A DNA stretch of 64,000 bases. Origin: Bacteroidota bacterium (lineage in GTDB: Bacteria; Bacteroidota; Bacteroidia; B-17B0; Aurantibacillaceae). The translations under genes and the position numbers were made by a program. Within the stretch, counting starts at the first letter, position 1; each line of letters begins with the position of its first letter. The stretch is from NCBI GenBank assembly GCA_030681615.1, contig JAUXSA010000001.1, forward strand, positions 54,166 through 118,165, written 5' to 3'. Positions 8,495 to 18,194 of the stretch are shown in pieces. The notes beneath the pieces are model-generated. The model was given only the letters and a program-made list of their open reading frames with translations. It had not been told where the DNA came from and did no database searches.

Positions 8495-9462
8495 TTTTTA
8501 CCAAATAATTTAAAATCAAAATTTTGTTTTAATAAAATGCTGTAGCCATAAATACTTGGTACAATAATATTAATTAACCAGATCAAAACCGAAGCTAATG
8601 CTAATGCCGAATCGGATATTCCCGAACCATGAAAAACTATTAATGCAATGGCAGCCCTTATGGGACCTTCTAATACACTGATCATAGGAATAGTTGTGGT
8701 TACCAAATAATAAAGTGCTATACCTGTAAAGATAGAAAAATTAAAATTAGTTGGATGGAACAAATAAAGCAGCAAAATAAATTGAAATGAGAACACAAGA
8801 TATCTTATTAAAGAAAGACCAAATAATTGAATTAATTTTTTTATTGTGAAACGGTATTTAAAATCATCTAATGCTTGTTGTTTGTTTAGTTTTTTGGTGA
8901 TGAAGTTTAAGATCAGATCGATCTTAATAAGGCAAAAAATAAACACACCAAAGATCAAAATAGCAATAGTACTTGTAGTGTATGCTAACCAGATATTTTC
9001 ATTATTAAATTGGTTTAACTGAATTAATAAAGCTGCTAACCCAAACAAATAAGTGATACATAACTGGAACATACCATTAATAAAATGGAGCGCAGTAATT
9101 TTTGGACGATTCTCTATTTTAAAAAAAATTATTTTTGCCAAAAATTCCGTGGCTCTTCCGGGTGCTAAATTTCCTAAACAAACACCAGCGTAAACAGAAT
9201 GCATGGCTGTTTTAAAACTTATTTTTTCTACCGGTTCTGTTATTAATTGCCATTTGTAAGATTCAATTCCCCAGTTTATTGGAATAAGTAATAAACAAAC
9301 ACTAAAACATAACAGACCTTTTGATGAAAGTATCAGGTCGGCTAAGAGGTCTAATTTTTCAGGAGTGAGATCGCTTTTTAAACGTAGATAAATGATAAAA
9401 AAACTTCCGAGGCCAATCAGCACTTTAATAATGGTGGAAATTATTTTTTTTCGCTCTTGCAA
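8491..9462 (-). CDS. UPF0104 / LPG-synthase-like transmembrane protein
   Basis: 323 residues with about eight hydrophobic helices and the family segments YKWQLITEP, SVYAGVCLGNLAPGRATEF and LYYLVTTTIPMISVLEGPIRAAIALIVF. It matches the membrane half of lysylphosphatidylglycerol synthase (flippase-like) without the aminoacyl transferase domain. Such proteins are thought to move lipids or lipid-linked intermediates. It is the first gene of the minus-strand trio, divergent from ruvC with 23 nt between the starts. Confidence 0.85.
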   Translation of the reverse strand: MQERKKIISTIIKVLIGLGSFFIIYLRLKSDLTPEKLDLLADLILSSKGLLCFSVCLLLIPINWGIESYKWQLITEPVEKISFKTAMHSVYAGVCLGNLAPGRATEFLAKIIFFKIENRPKITALHFINGMFQLCITYLFGLAALLIQLNQFNNENIWLAYTTSTIAILIFGVFIFCLIKIDLILNFITKKLNKQQALDDFKYRFTIKKLIQLFGLSLIRYLVFSFQFILLLYLFHPTNFNFSIFTGIALYYLVTTTIPMISVLEGPIRAAIALIVFHGSGISDSALALASVLIWLINIIVPSIYGYSILLKQNFDFKLFGKK

Positions 9463-9485
9463 ATTACGCTAAATTTACATTTTTA

Positions 9486-10043
9486 ATGCCAGTTAACGAT
9501 AGAATTATATTAGGAATTGACCCCGGAACAGTAGTAATGGGCTATGGCCTTATTCATATACAGAATAATGTAGTAAAGCCTATTGGCATTGGTGTAATTA
9601 AACTCGATAAATTTGATGATCACACCGTTCGTTTAAAAATGATCTTTGAACGAACAGTTGCAATTATTGAAGAATACAAACCTGATGAGTTGGCCATTGA
9701 AGCACCTTTTTTTGGTAAGAACGTTCAATCGATGTTAAAGCTGGGTAGGGCACAGGGGGTTGCTATTGCAGCGGCACTAAGTAAAAATATTCCTATAACA
9801 GAATACTCTCCCAAAAAAATAAAAATGAGTATTACCGGTAATGGTAATGCCAGTAAAGAACAAGTTGCTGCCATGCTTGTACAAATTTTAGGAATTAAAA
9901 AAGAGCAGGAATTTTTAGATGCAACCGATGCTTTGGGCGCGGCGCTTTGCCATTATTACCAAAATAAAAAAGCCGGTGCAGGAACTAAATCATACACCGG
10001 CTGGAAAGCTTTTTTAACGGATAATCCTAAGAGGAAAGTTTAA
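9486..10043 (+). CDS. ruvC: Holliday junction endodeoxyribonuclease RuvC
   Basis: 185 residues. Resolves four-way junctions made by RuvAB. RNase H-like fold with all four acidic catalytic residues in place: Asp12 in LGIDPGT, Glu72 in LAIEAPFFG, and Asp145 and Asp148 in FLDATDALGAA. The GKNVQSMLKLGRAQGVA helix is also typical. Convergent with parC, overlapping its end by 4 nt. Confidence 0.97.
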   Translation: MPVNDRIILGIDPGTVVMGYGLIHIQNNVVKPIGIGVIKLDKFDDHTVRLKMIFERTVAIIEEYKPDELAIEAPFFGKNVQSMLKLGRAQGVAIAAALSKNIPITEYSPKKIKMSITGNGNASKEQVAAMLVQILGIKKEQEFLDATDALGAALCHYYQNKKAGAGTKSYTGWKAFLTDNPKRKV

Positions 10044-12688
10044 AACTCAAACGTTATTTGGCCATCGCCATCTAAGAAATCTTTATTGTTGGCTTTGCTT
10101 AATTTTTCCATTGCTCTGCGATGTAATTCTACAGGCGATAGACCGGTTTTTTCTTCGTCAGAACTTTTCTTTAAAAACTTGCGCGCCGCTTTTATTTCTT
10201 CGGGTTCTTTTAAATTAATTTCTTTTATTTTATATGAACTTAATTTTTTGCCCTTTGCTTTAATGTTTACAGCAGGACTAAACTCAACCATGTTGATCGT
10301 CTCTTCCGGAATTTCAACACCTTTTTCTTTCGCAAATTTTACTTCAATAACAGGGTTGATCTGCGTAGTGATCAATTCAACTCGCGATTGTTCGTGCTCG
10401 GTAACGATCAATGTTTTGTTGGTTGTATTCTCAGGCGCAAAACGTTTTGTGAAATACGATTTGCTTTGCCCGTCAAAATAAATACAAGTAAGCGTTTGAT
10501 TAGGGAAATATTTTTCTATGAGAATAGTATCTTCATCAAAGTGATTTAAGATATCGTATGTATACAATTTATAAAACCCGGTACTTGTAACCGTTAATAT
10601 TTTATCATCGCCACTAAAATTACCAAGGTAAGTTCCTTTTTCGTTTTTGTTTAAACGGTGCGTTGTTTCATCAAACCAATAATCTTCGCCACCTAAAGTA
10701 GAAGCGCCTTTTTCTTTTAGAACTACTTTTTTAATTGCGTATTTGGTAACAATATTTCCAACAGATGTCCTGGCTTTAACAGGGATCTCAGTAAAATCTA
10801 TATCCAGTTCTAATTTACGTACTCCACTTAATGGTTTTAAAAGCACAATTACTTTTTCTGCTTCACCGTTTGGATTAATGGTGAACCAATGCACGGTTGA
10901 GTTGGGTGTACCTTTTGTAAGATCGTATTCTTTCTCACGGGTAACGCCTGTAACATTAAAACGTTTAATAAAAGTTATACCTTTTGGTCCATCGGTATAG
11001 ATCATATTATATGTTGTGCGCTCATCATTCTTTTTAAAGATGGCCAAATAAATAATGTCTTTTCCAATAAAAGATTTGTCTGCAACTTTTACCACTTTCA
11101 TTTTACCATCTTTGGTAAAAGCAATAATATCATCAAGGGCAGAACAATCAGTAACAAACTCATCTTTCTTTAAGCTGGTACCAATAAAACCTTCGGCGCG
11201 ATTCACATACAATTTTTCGTTAGCCATTATAACCTCAGTGGCAATAATAGTTTCCAATTGTTTGGTCTCAGTTTTACGTTCGCGGCCGGTACCGTATTTC
11301 TTCTTTAAATTTTTAAAATATTCAACCGCGTAATCGGTAAGGTGAGCTAAATGATTTTTTACGGTTGCTATTTTTTCTTCCAACTCTTTCATTTGCGCTT
11401 CGGCCTTAATGGTATCGAAACGCGTAATACGGATCATTGGAATTTGTGTTAAACGGTGAAGATCATCATCATTTATATCGCGAATTAATTTTTTCTTGAA
11501 TGGTTTAAAGGCGGCGTATAAATATTCAAATAACGTTTCTTTGTTAGAATATTTTTTAAAGTCGATGTACATTTCTTCTTTAATGAATATTTTTTCTAAA
11601 GAAGCAAAGTGCCATTTTTCTTCAAGCTCAAGTTGTTCAATTTCTAACTCGCGTTTTAAAAGTGCTAATGTTTGATGTGTAGAAATTTTAAGGATCTCGC
11701 TTACACCTAAGAATCTTGGTTTTTCACTTTCAATGATGCAGGCATTTGGCGAAATACTCATTTCGCAATTAGTGAATGCGTAAAGCGCGTCAATTGTTTT
11801 ATCTGTAGAAATGCCCGGTTGTAAATGAATTAGGATCTCAACATTTTCTGCTGTATTATCTTCAACCTTTTTTACTTTAATTTTTCCTTTATCGTTAGCC
11901 GCTAAAATAGAATCTATTAAAGAGCCGGTTGTGGTACCAAAAGGAATTTCGGTAATAATTATTGTTTTAGAATTTAATTCTTTAACGCGTGCACGGATCT
12001 TAATTTTTCCGCCACGTAAACCATCTTTGTAATCACTAAAATCGGCAATACCTCCGGTAATAAAATCGGGATAGATAGTTGCTTTTTTTCCTTTTAAAAT
12101 TTGGATAGAAGCATCAATTAACTCATTAAAATTATGTGGTAATATTTTTGTAGCTAAACCAACTGCAATACCTTCTACACCCTGCGCCAATACTAAAGGA
12201 AATTTTACCGGAAGCGTAATAGGTTCTTTATTCCTGCCGTCGTAACTTAAACCCCAGTTAGTAGTTTTTGGATTAAAAATAACTTCCTGGCCAAATTTAG
12301 AGAGGCGAGCCTCAATGTAACGGGGAGCTGCAGCATAATCGCCGGTTAAAATATTACCCCAGTTTCCCTGGCAATCAATTAAAAGGTCTTTTTGACCAAT
12401 AGCAACGAGTGCATCGCCAATACTGGCGTCGCCATGCGGGTGGTACTTCATAGTGTTACCAATAAGATTGGCTACCTTATTGTAGCGCCCGTCTTCCAAC
12501 TCCCACATGCTATGTAAAATACGGCGTTGAACGGGTTTAAGTCCGTCTTCCATTGCCGGCACAGCACGTTCTAGTATTACGTAGCTGGCGTAATCAATAA
12601 ACCAATTCTTAAACATTCCACTTACGTGAGTTATTTTATTAACCTCGTTGTGGTTCTCCTTATCCATTCCGTCAAAAATATCGCTCAT
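10040..12688 (-). CDS. parC: DNA topoisomerase IV subunit A
   Basis: 882 residues. Breaks and rejoins DNA with ParE to decatenate chromosomes. The GyrA/ParC core has LKPVQRRILHSM, YHPHGDASIGDAL and the active-site Tyr124 in AAPRYIEARLS. The C-terminal part (after about 500) has degenerate beta-pinwheel blades without a canonical GyrA box. A charged tail ends in DGQITFEF. parE lies about 3.6 kb upstream on the same strand, the two being separated by three lipoprotein genes rather than adjacent. ParC rather than GyrA is inferred from length, missing GyrA box and parE proximity. Confidence 0.95.
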   Translation of the reverse strand: MSDIFDGMDKENHNEVNKITHVSGMFKNWFIDYASYVILERAVPAMEDGLKPVQRRILHSMWELEDGRYNKVANLIGNTMKYHPHGDASIGDALVAIGQKDLLIDCQGNWGNILTGDYAAAPRYIEARLSKFGQEVIFNPKTTNWGLSYDGRNKEPITLPVKFPLVLAQGVEGIAVGLATKILPHNFNELIDASIQILKGKKATIYPDFITGGIADFSDYKDGLRGGKIKIRARVKELNSKTIIITEIPFGTTTGSLIDSILAANDKGKIKVKKVEDNTAENVEILIHLQPGISTDKTIDALYAFTNCEMSISPNACIIESEKPRFLGVSEILKISTHQTLALLKRELEIEQLELEEKWHFASLEKIFIKEEMYIDFKKYSNKETLFEYLYAAFKPFKKKLIRDINDDDLHRLTQIPMIRITRFDTIKAEAQMKELEEKIATVKNHLAHLTDYAVEYFKNLKKKYGTGRERKTETKQLETIIATEVIMANEKLYVNRAEGFIGTSLKKDEFVTDCSALDDIIAFTKDGKMKVVKVADKSFIGKDIIYLAIFKKNDERTTYNMIYTDGPKGITFIKRFNVTGVTREKEYDLTKGTPNSTVHWFTINPNGEAEKVIVLLKPLSGVRKLELDIDFTEIPVKARTSVGNIVTKYAIKKVVLKEKGASTLGGEDYWFDETTHRLNKNEKGTYLGNFSGDDKILTVTSTGFYKLYTYDILNHFDEDTILIEKYFPNQTLTCIYFDGQSKSYFTKRFAPENTTNKTLIVTEHEQSRVELITTQINPVIEVKFAKEKGVEIPEETINMVEFSPAVNIKAKGKKLSSYKIKEINLKEPEEIKAARKFLKKSSDEEKTGLSPVELHRRAMEKLSKANNKDFLDGDGQITFEF

Positions 12689-12707
12689 CTAAAAAATAAA
12701 ATAATTG

Positions 12708-12715
12708 CAAATATA
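12708..12715 (-). promoter_or_regulatory. Candidate -7 box for parC
   Basis: Read on the minus strand the site is TATATTTG, a full TAnnTTTG match, 20 nt upstream of the parC ATG in the only non-coding gap before it. The -33 element is not clear. Confidence 0.45.
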
Positions 12716-12791
12716 CATTACGAAATCACAAAAAACCTAGAAATCATGGCTTTGGTGGAAAAAAACTAGACTAAATATTCACAAATGGCGG

Positions 12792-14204
12792 CTAATAAAC
12801 CAAAATTTTCCTTTTTAAAAAGAAAAGCGCCTCAGAAAGCCTGGTGTTAAGTTTAGGATTAGTATAGGCATTCATGCCGGCTTTTTCGATGTTATTGGCA
12901 TAACCATATACATCGCTTACCTGTGTTTTAAATATTACTTCCTGGGTAACATTGTTCTTTAATTGTAAAGAAATTATAAGAGCCGCTAATTTAATTTTAT
13001 AGTTACTTTCTAAAATGTCGCTGCTAATATCTTCCTGGGTTTCGGCAACCGATTCAATAATATAATCTGCATCGGTAGCTTTACTAACCACCTGAACTTC
13101 CTGGCCATTAAATTTTTTACTGATAATGGATTCTACCAGATTTAAATTGGTGGGTTTACCAAAATTCTTTTCGCTGGAAGTAATAAAAATATTAATGTTG
13201 TTTACTCTTGCCTGTACTTTTAAAGATGGTGTTTGGATGAATTGTTTTAAAACTGTAATACCTGCGCGGCCTAAAGAATCAGAGCCCATTAAGCTGGAGA
13301 TATCCGGACTTAACGCAAAGGCTGCTGTTTGATTGATCGGTTCTACATAGTTTACTTTTAACTGTAACTCACCATTATTATTGGTGGTTGTTTTTTCATT
13401 GATCTTAATTTTTTCTTCATCGCTTGTAACAATGAATGGAAAATTTTGCAATGGTATTTTTGTTTTTAATTCTAAACCATAAACCAAAGGGGCATAAGTT
13501 AATTGGTATGGTTTTAAAATTGGAAGATCTTTTTGTTGTACAAGAGCAATAGATTGTAATTGTTGTTGAATTATTGAAGTAAGGTCAAAAACTGTTTTAA
13601 TGCCATTGGTTTGCCCAGCATCAAAACTAATTTCTTCACTTAAGTAGGGTGTTAATACACCAAATGCCTGGATGCGTTTTTTTAAGCAAGATGAAAAATC
13701 TTTATTTTTTTCATCGTTAAAACTTAAATTAATTAAGTTACTGGCCTTCGAAATAATTTGTTGTTTTTTTTGTGCTTTTTGATTGGCGTATTCCTGTTTA
13801 TCTAATTGGTAATATACCCAGTATTGTTTTTCGTTCTCATAAGAATCAACCAATTGGTAACCTTCAATGTTATCGGTATTTGTAAGGTTTATTAAGGAGT
13901 TAAAGTTCTCGTTAAAATTATTATTGTTTTGTACGGTATATAGAACGGAGTTACTCGAAATATTCACTTTTATTTCTGACGAAAGATCGTACAGAGCATT
14001 TTTTTTAGCATCAATTTGGTAATTGCTTCCTTTGCCTTTATCAGACACGCCAATACCAACATATTTAAAACCATTGTTGGGCCTGCTGCTAACCCATAAA
14101 GGCACCTTTACTTCGACACCGGCGGTGGCAACCGTTGTTTCTTTTTTGCTTTTACAGCCAACCAAAACGCCAAACAATAAAAATATGTAAACTATTTTTT
14201 TCAA
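12792..14204 (-). CDS. LPP20-family lipoprotein
   Basis: 470 residues with a lipoprotein signal peptide ending in LVGC (Cys17). The mature N-terminus starts with VPLWVSSRPNNGFKYVGIGVSDKG and continues through KKNALYDLSSEIKVNISS to YWVYYQLDKQEY, the LPP20 pattern. A longer C-terminal part contains a second domain (INIFITSS to DADYIIES) resembling the FlgT/LpoB-like fold of envelope lipoproteins; that second call is tentative. It is the third gene of a lipoprotein trio, starting 3 nt after the previous stop. Function unknown. Confidence 0.8.
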   Translation of the reverse strand: MKKIVYIFLLFGVLVGCKSKKETTVATAGVEVKVPLWVSSRPNNGFKYVGIGVSDKGKGSNYQIDAKKNALYDLSSEIKVNISSNSVLYTVQNNNNFNENFNSLINLTNTDNIEGYQLVDSYENEKQYWVYYQLDKQEYANQKAQKKQQIISKASNLINLSFNDEKNKDFSSCLKKRIQAFGVLTPYLSEEISFDAGQTNGIKTVFDLTSIIQQQLQSIALVQQKDLPILKPYQLTYAPLVYGLELKTKIPLQNFPFIVTSDEEKIKINEKTTTNNNGELQLKVNYVEPINQTAAFALSPDISSLMGSDSLGRAGITVLKQFIQTPSLKVQARVNNINIFITSSEKNFGKPTNLNLVESIISKKFNGQEVQVVSKATDADYIIESVAETQEDISSDILESNYKIKLAALIISLQLKNNVTQEVIFKTQVSDVYGYANNIEKAGMNAYTNPKLNTRLSEALFFLKRKILVY

Positions 14205-14207
14205 TTT

Positions 14208-15569
14208 TTATTTTATGTTATTGGTTACAGAGGTTATAAAAAAGTTAATTGCTTTTGCATTTGTTTCACCTTTAAGATCTTCAAAAGATTTTAAGGTGTT
14301 CTTAGCCTGGAACATACTACGCCAGTTACGGGGGTTGTACTGTGCCACAGGCGCTGTTTGCTGCGGATTGTAAGGGAAAAGACTATTAATGTTGCCATTA
14401 AAACTTTTCGAAAACTCGTTATATTCCATCGCGTCCTGACTTACCATGTTTTGCGTTTGCGAAGAAACTATCTGGTTGGAGAACGCATTTATTATTTTGT
14501 ATTTATATTCGTAAGAATAAGTACGCGAACCTTTTACTAAGCTATAATTAACAGGTTTGTATTCTGTAATTATTAATGTATCATTCTTTCTTGTTTTAAC
14601 TTCAAGATAAGCCGTATACGCACTTTTTGTTGGACCAGTATTTAATTCTTTTTTATTAGATACATCGTAAGTATAAAAATAATCAGCACCGGTAGCTTTT
14701 CTTATAGCTTGTATTAGATCTACATTGCTATTATTACTTAACATATCTGCAGAGCCGTTAGCTTCTTCAAAAGGTGTGTTATTAATAAGTTTGATGTTAG
14801 AAAATTTTTGAGTGGCAGTTTGTGTAAAATTATTAAACAGGTATTCTTCAATTTCTTTTTCAGAATTGTCGGCTGAGTTCTTAGGCTGGATCAGAATAAA
14901 CTCTTTCGTTTGTTCGGCAGAAGATAATTCATACAATTCATTAAAATCTTTATAGTTCTCTGTTTTTGCTTTTATTTTTGAAAGAGAAACCAGTGCGCTG
15001 GCGTAGTTCTTGTTTTCTAAACTGCTAACTGCACTTTGATATAATGGTTCGCAATGAGAAACGATCTCTAAATGCGATGTTGTTTTATAATTAGGATTGT
15101 ACTTTTTAACATTAGCGATGTAAGTTAATGCATCGTTATATTTTTTTTGATTTACCATGCTGTAAGCCTGGTTGTAATTTTTTGAACAGTAATTTTCTAC
15201 CGTTTTTTGATAATCGTCTTCATAACCTTTTGGATAATCCAACACTACACTTAATGCCGCTGTTTTACCAGTAAAAGCTTTTAATTTTTCGAAACTTTCT
15301 AATGAAGCCTCTAATTGTTGTGTATTATAATTCCTGAAAAAATCGGAGGCAAGGTTGGATGCGTATTTTTGTCCAACACTTTTTAATTTAACCCTTGCGT
15401 CTACATTGGTTGGTTTTCTTTGAAGCGATTCTAAATAATATTCTGCCGCTTCGTTAACCAAACCTTGTTTTTCAAGTTTTTCAGCAGCTTTAAAATATTT
15501 TTTAGATCCGTTGCATGCAGAAATAAAAAGCAATAATGCTAAAGCATATATGGGATAATGTTTTTTCAA
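14208..15569 (-). CDS. Lipoprotein with TPR-like N-terminal half, unknown function
   Basis: I place the start at the TTG (15567-15569): it gives a clean lipoprotein signal, MKKHYPIYALALLLFISAC. The ATG at 15593 lies inside a hairpin and adds an aromatic n-region. The mature protein begins with helical repeats (KYFKAAEKLEKQGLVNEAAEYYLESLQRKP) typical of TPRs up to about residue 210. A second, mixed alpha/beta half includes ATGADYFYTYDV and KYKIINAFSNQIV and resembles CsgG/LpoB-like lipoproteins (tentative). Middle gene of the trio with two LPP20-like lipoproteins; the products may form one outer-membrane complex (inference). Confidence 0.75.
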   Translation of the reverse strand: MKKHYPIYALALLLFISACNGSKKYFKAAEKLEKQGLVNEAAEYYLESLQRKPTNVDARVKLKSVGQKYASNLASDFFRNYNTQQLEASLESFEKLKAFTGKTAALSVVLDYPKGYEDDYQKTVENYCSKNYNQAYSMVNQKKYNDALTYIANVKKYNPNYKTTSHLEIVSHCEPLYQSAVSSLENKNYASALVSLSKIKAKTENYKDFNELYELSSAEQTKEFILIQPKNSADNSEKEIEEYLFNNFTQTATQKFSNIKLINNTPFEEANGSADMLSNNSNVDLIQAIRKATGADYFYTYDVSNKKELNTGPTKSAYTAYLEVKTRKNDTLIITEYKPVNYSLVKGSRTYSYEYKYKIINAFSNQIVSSQTQNMVSQDAMEYNEFSKSFNGNINSLFPYNPQQTAPVAQYNPRNWRSMFQAKNTLKSFEDLKGETNAKAINFFITSVTNNIK

Positions 15570-15582
15570 AAAATTTGGGTAA

Positions 15583-15614
15583 AAAAAGAGCATCCTTTTA
15601 AAGATGCTCTTTTT
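15583..15614 (-). terminator. Hairpin with flanking A/T runs between first and second lipoprotein genes
   Basis: Twelve-base perfect arms AAAAAGAGCATC (15583-15594) and GATGCTCTTTTT (15603-15614) with an 8-nt loop. It begins 6 nt after the stop of the small lipoprotein gene, so on the minus strand it is a canonical intrinsic terminator with a U run. Because two further genes follow in the same direction, it probably lowers rather than ends transcription. It also covers the alternative ATG of the next gene. Confidence 0.8.
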
Positions 15615-15619
15615 GATTC

Positions 15620-16195
15620 TTATTTTCCTTCGTCAGCTAATTTTTTCATTTCAGCATCAAAGATCTGTTGGAATTTTTGTTTATCGTAATCTAATTTTAA
15701 TTTAGCGTCGCTAGAGATCTTAGCGTCAACTTTATCAAAAATAGTTTTCTTGTTAGCTTCAATTGCTATCCAATAGCTATATGTATTATCAGTTTCTTTA
15801 AAGATCTTCTCACCAATTTCTCTAACATTAGAGATCTCTAAGTTTACAACCTCACGAGCTAATTCTTCAAATTTATTTTCGAATTCCTGAGTGTTACCAA
15901 CAGTACGTTGATTGGTGTATTGATCAGTTACTCTTTTAATAGTACTATTAATGTTAGCTGCCATTTCTGATTTAGCATTTTGGAATGCTATTTTTTTAGC
16001 TGTAGCAAGATCAGGAGATTTTCCTACTTGTTTTGCTCTAAAATTATCTTCGTCAGAACGGAATTCTTTAGTACTGAATGGCACAGAAATTTCTACAGCG
16101 CCAGTTTCCTTTTGAATTGATTTCTTTTTTGATTTACAACCTGCCAGAGTTAAAACTGCAATAGCTGGTATTAAGAGTAAGTTAATTGTTTTCAT
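15620..16195 (-). CDS. Small LPP20-like lipoprotein
   Basis: 191 residues when started at the ATG at 16195, which gives the signal peptide MKTINLLLIPAIAVLTLAGC (lipobox Cys20). An upstream in-frame ATG at 16255 would prepend a hydrophilic stretch and is unlikely. The mature protein has ISVPFSTKEFRSDEDNFRA, KKIAFQNAKSEMAANINSTIK and ISNVREIGEKIF, then SYWIAIEANKKTI, the LPP20 alternation of amphipathic helix and sheet, ending in a charged helix. First gene of the trio and followed at once by a hairpin, suggesting higher expression than the two larger lipoproteins. Confidence 0.82.
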   Translation of the reverse strand: MKTINLLLIPAIAVLTLAGCKSKKKSIQKETGAVEISVPFSTKEFRSDEDNFRAKQVGKSPDLATAKKIAFQNAKSEMAANINSTIKRVTDQYTNQRTVGNTQEFENKFEELAREVVNLEISNVREIGEKIFKETDNTYSYWIAIEANKKTIFDKVDAKISSDAKLKLDYDKQKFQQIFDAEMKKLADEGK

Positions 16196-16243
16196 TTTTA
16201 TGGTTTTTTTTGTGTATGTTAAAGTTAATTTCAAATCGCGTTC

Positions 16244-16251
16244 CAAATTTA
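16244..16251 (-). promoter_or_regulatory. Candidate -7 box for the lipoprotein trio
   Basis: TAAATTTG on the minus strand matches TAnnTTTG and would give a leader of about 45 nt before the ATG at 16195. It overlaps the region just past the parE stop. No clear -33 element. Confidence 0.35.
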
Positions 16252-16276
16252 TCAAAATTTCTGAAATTAACGTTTG

Positions 16277-18133
16277 TTAACCAATTAATTCTTTTTCTGT
16301 ATCCTTTTCAATGCGCAAATTTTCAATAATAAAGTCCTGACGACCCTGGGTGTTTTTGCCCATATAATAGTTCAAAAGCTCCGTTATACTTGACTTCTGG
16401 TCAATTAACACCGGCTCCAAACGGATGTCTTTACCTATAAAGTGCTTAAATTCGTCGGGTGAGATCTCACCTAAACCCTTAAAACGGGTAATTTCGGGTT
16501 TTGGACCCAATTTTGCCACCGCAGCCTTTCTTTCTTCATCACTATAACAATAAGCCGTCTCTTTTTTGTTTCTTACCCTAAATAAAGGTGTTTGCAAAAT
16601 TTTAACATGATTATTCTTTACAAGATCGGGAAAGAACTGTAAAAAGAAGGTCAATAATAATAAACGTATGTGCATTCCGTCCACATCGGCATCGGTTGCA
16701 ATAATTACATTATTATAACGTAGTTCTTCTAAATTATCTTCAATATTTAATGCGGCTTGCAATAAATTAAACTCTTCGTTCTCGTAAACTACTTTTTTTC
16801 CAAGGCCAAAACAGTTCAATGGTTTTCCTTTTAAACTAAATACGGCTTGCGTATTTACATCACGTGTTTTTGTGATCGATCCGCTGGCCGAGTCTCCCTC
16901 ACAAATAAAGATAGAGGTCTCTAAACGCCTTGCATCCTTTGTATCATCTAAGTGTACACGACAGTCGCGTAACTTTTTATTGTGTAGCGAAGATTTTTTT
17001 GCGCGCTCTCTTGCTAATTTCTGGATCCCTGAAAGTTCTTTACGTTCACGCTCGTTAGCAACAATTTTTGCTTCAATTAATTTTGCAGTCTCCGGATTTT
17101 TATGAAGATAATTATCCAGATGCTGTTTCATAAAGTCATTTATAAAACTGCGCATACTTTGTCCGCCCGGTGCAATTTCTGATGAACCTAATTTTGTTTT
17201 TGTTTGCGATTCAAAAATTGGCTCCTGTACTTTTATAGAGATAGCCGCTACAATTGATTTTCGGATATCTGCCGGATCAAATTCTTTTTTATAGAACTCG
17301 CGAATGGTCTTTACTAATGCTTCGCGAAATGCAGCCTGGTGCGTGCCGCCTTGTGTTGTATATTGGCCGTTAACATAACTATAATACTCTTCACTGTAAT
17401 GTTCGTTACTGTGTGTCATTGCTAATTCAATATCCTCACCTTTTAAATGAATGATAGGATAAATGATTTCACCGGTAATGTTTTTTTCTAAAAGGTCTTT
17501 TAATCCATTATCTGATTTATATTCCTCTCCGTTTAAATATAATTTTAAGCCTGTGTTTAAGAAGGCATAATTCCAGATCATTCTATCTATGTACTCATGT
17601 ACAAAATGGTATTTTTTAAAGATGGTATCATCGGGCCTGAACTCCACTAACGTTCCGTTCTTTTCAGTTGTAGAAACAAGTTTATATTCTTTTACTAATT
17701 CACCTTTGCTGAAATCGGCTGTTTTTGCTTGTCCATCGCGGTAAGCAGTTACTTTAAAGTTAACAGATAAAGCATTTACCGCTTTTGTACCTACACCATT
17801 TAAACCTATAGATTTTTTAAAGGCTTCGCTATCGTATTTACCGCCAGTATTCATTTTTGAAACTACTTCAACTACCTTGCCTAATGGAATGCCACGCCCG
17901 TAATCGCGAATTGAAACAACACCTTCTTTTACGTTAATGTCAATCCTGTTTCCTTCGCCCATCATAAACTCATCTATTGAGTTATCCATTACCTCTTTTA
18001 AGAGTACGTAAATACCATCATCAAAAGCACTTCCATCTCCTAATTTACCAATGTACATGCCGGGGCGCGTACGAATGTGTTCTTTCCAGTCTAACGACTT
18101 AATATTATCTTCAGTATAATTTGATTTTGCCAT
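16277..18133 (-). CDS. parE: DNA topoisomerase IV subunit B
   Basis: 618 residues. ATPase subunit of topoisomerase IV. GHKL ATPase motifs: [13 protein letters not shown] (catalytic Glu, Mg-binding Asn), IRDYGRGIP and [14 protein letters not shown]. The transducer domain follows, then the Toprim domain with [11 protein letters not shown] and [16 protein letters not shown] (metal ligands), ending in [13 protein letters not shown] and the short tail usual for ParE. Lacks the large insertion of E. coli GyrB. The lipoprotein trio and then parC follow on the same strand. Confidence 0.96.
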   Translation of the reverse strand: MAKSNYTEDNIKSLDWKEHIRTRPGMYIGKLGDGSAFDDGIYVLLKEVMDNSIDEFMMGEGNRIDINVKEGVVSIRDYGRGIPLGKVVEVVSKMNTGGKYDSEAFKKSIGLNGVGTKAVNALSVNFKVTAYRDGQAKTADFSKGELVKEYKLVSTTEKNGTLVEFRPDDTIFKKYHFVHEYIDRMIWNYAFLNTGLKLYLNGEEYKSDNGLKDLLEKNITGEIIYPIIHLKGEDIELAMTHSNEHYSEEYYSYVNGQYTTQGGTHQAAFREALVKTIREFYKKEFDPADIRKSIVAAISIKVQEPIFESQTKTKLGSSEIAPGGQSMRSFINDFMKQHLDNYLHKNPETAKLIEAKIVANERERKELSGIQKLARERAKKSSLHNKKLRDCRVHLDDTKDARRLETSIFICEGDSASGSITKTRDVNTQAVFSLKGKPLNCFGLGKKVVYENEEFNLLQAALNIEDNLEELRYNNVIIATDADVDGMHIRLLLLTFFLQFFPDLVKNNHVKILQTPLFRVRNKKETAYCYSDEERKAAVAKLGPKPEITRFKGLGEISPDEFKHFIGKDIRLEPVLIDQKSSITELLNYYMGKNTQGRQDFIIENLRIEKDTEKELIG

Positions 18134-18141
18134 TTTTATTA

Positions 18142-18171
18142 TTCCTTGTTCCTTGTTTTAAGTTCCTTGTT
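18142..18171. repeat. TTCCTTGTT tract before parE
   Basis: Three copies of TTCCTTGTT (18142-18150, 18149-18157, 18163-18171). The tract contains CTTGTTTTAAGTT (18152-18164), which recurs in the same orientation at 18989-19001 on the other side of the AIM24 gene. It starts 8 nt upstream of the parE start. Confidence 0.7.
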
Positions 18172-18194
18172 ACTGCTAATCTATTTAATTTCTT

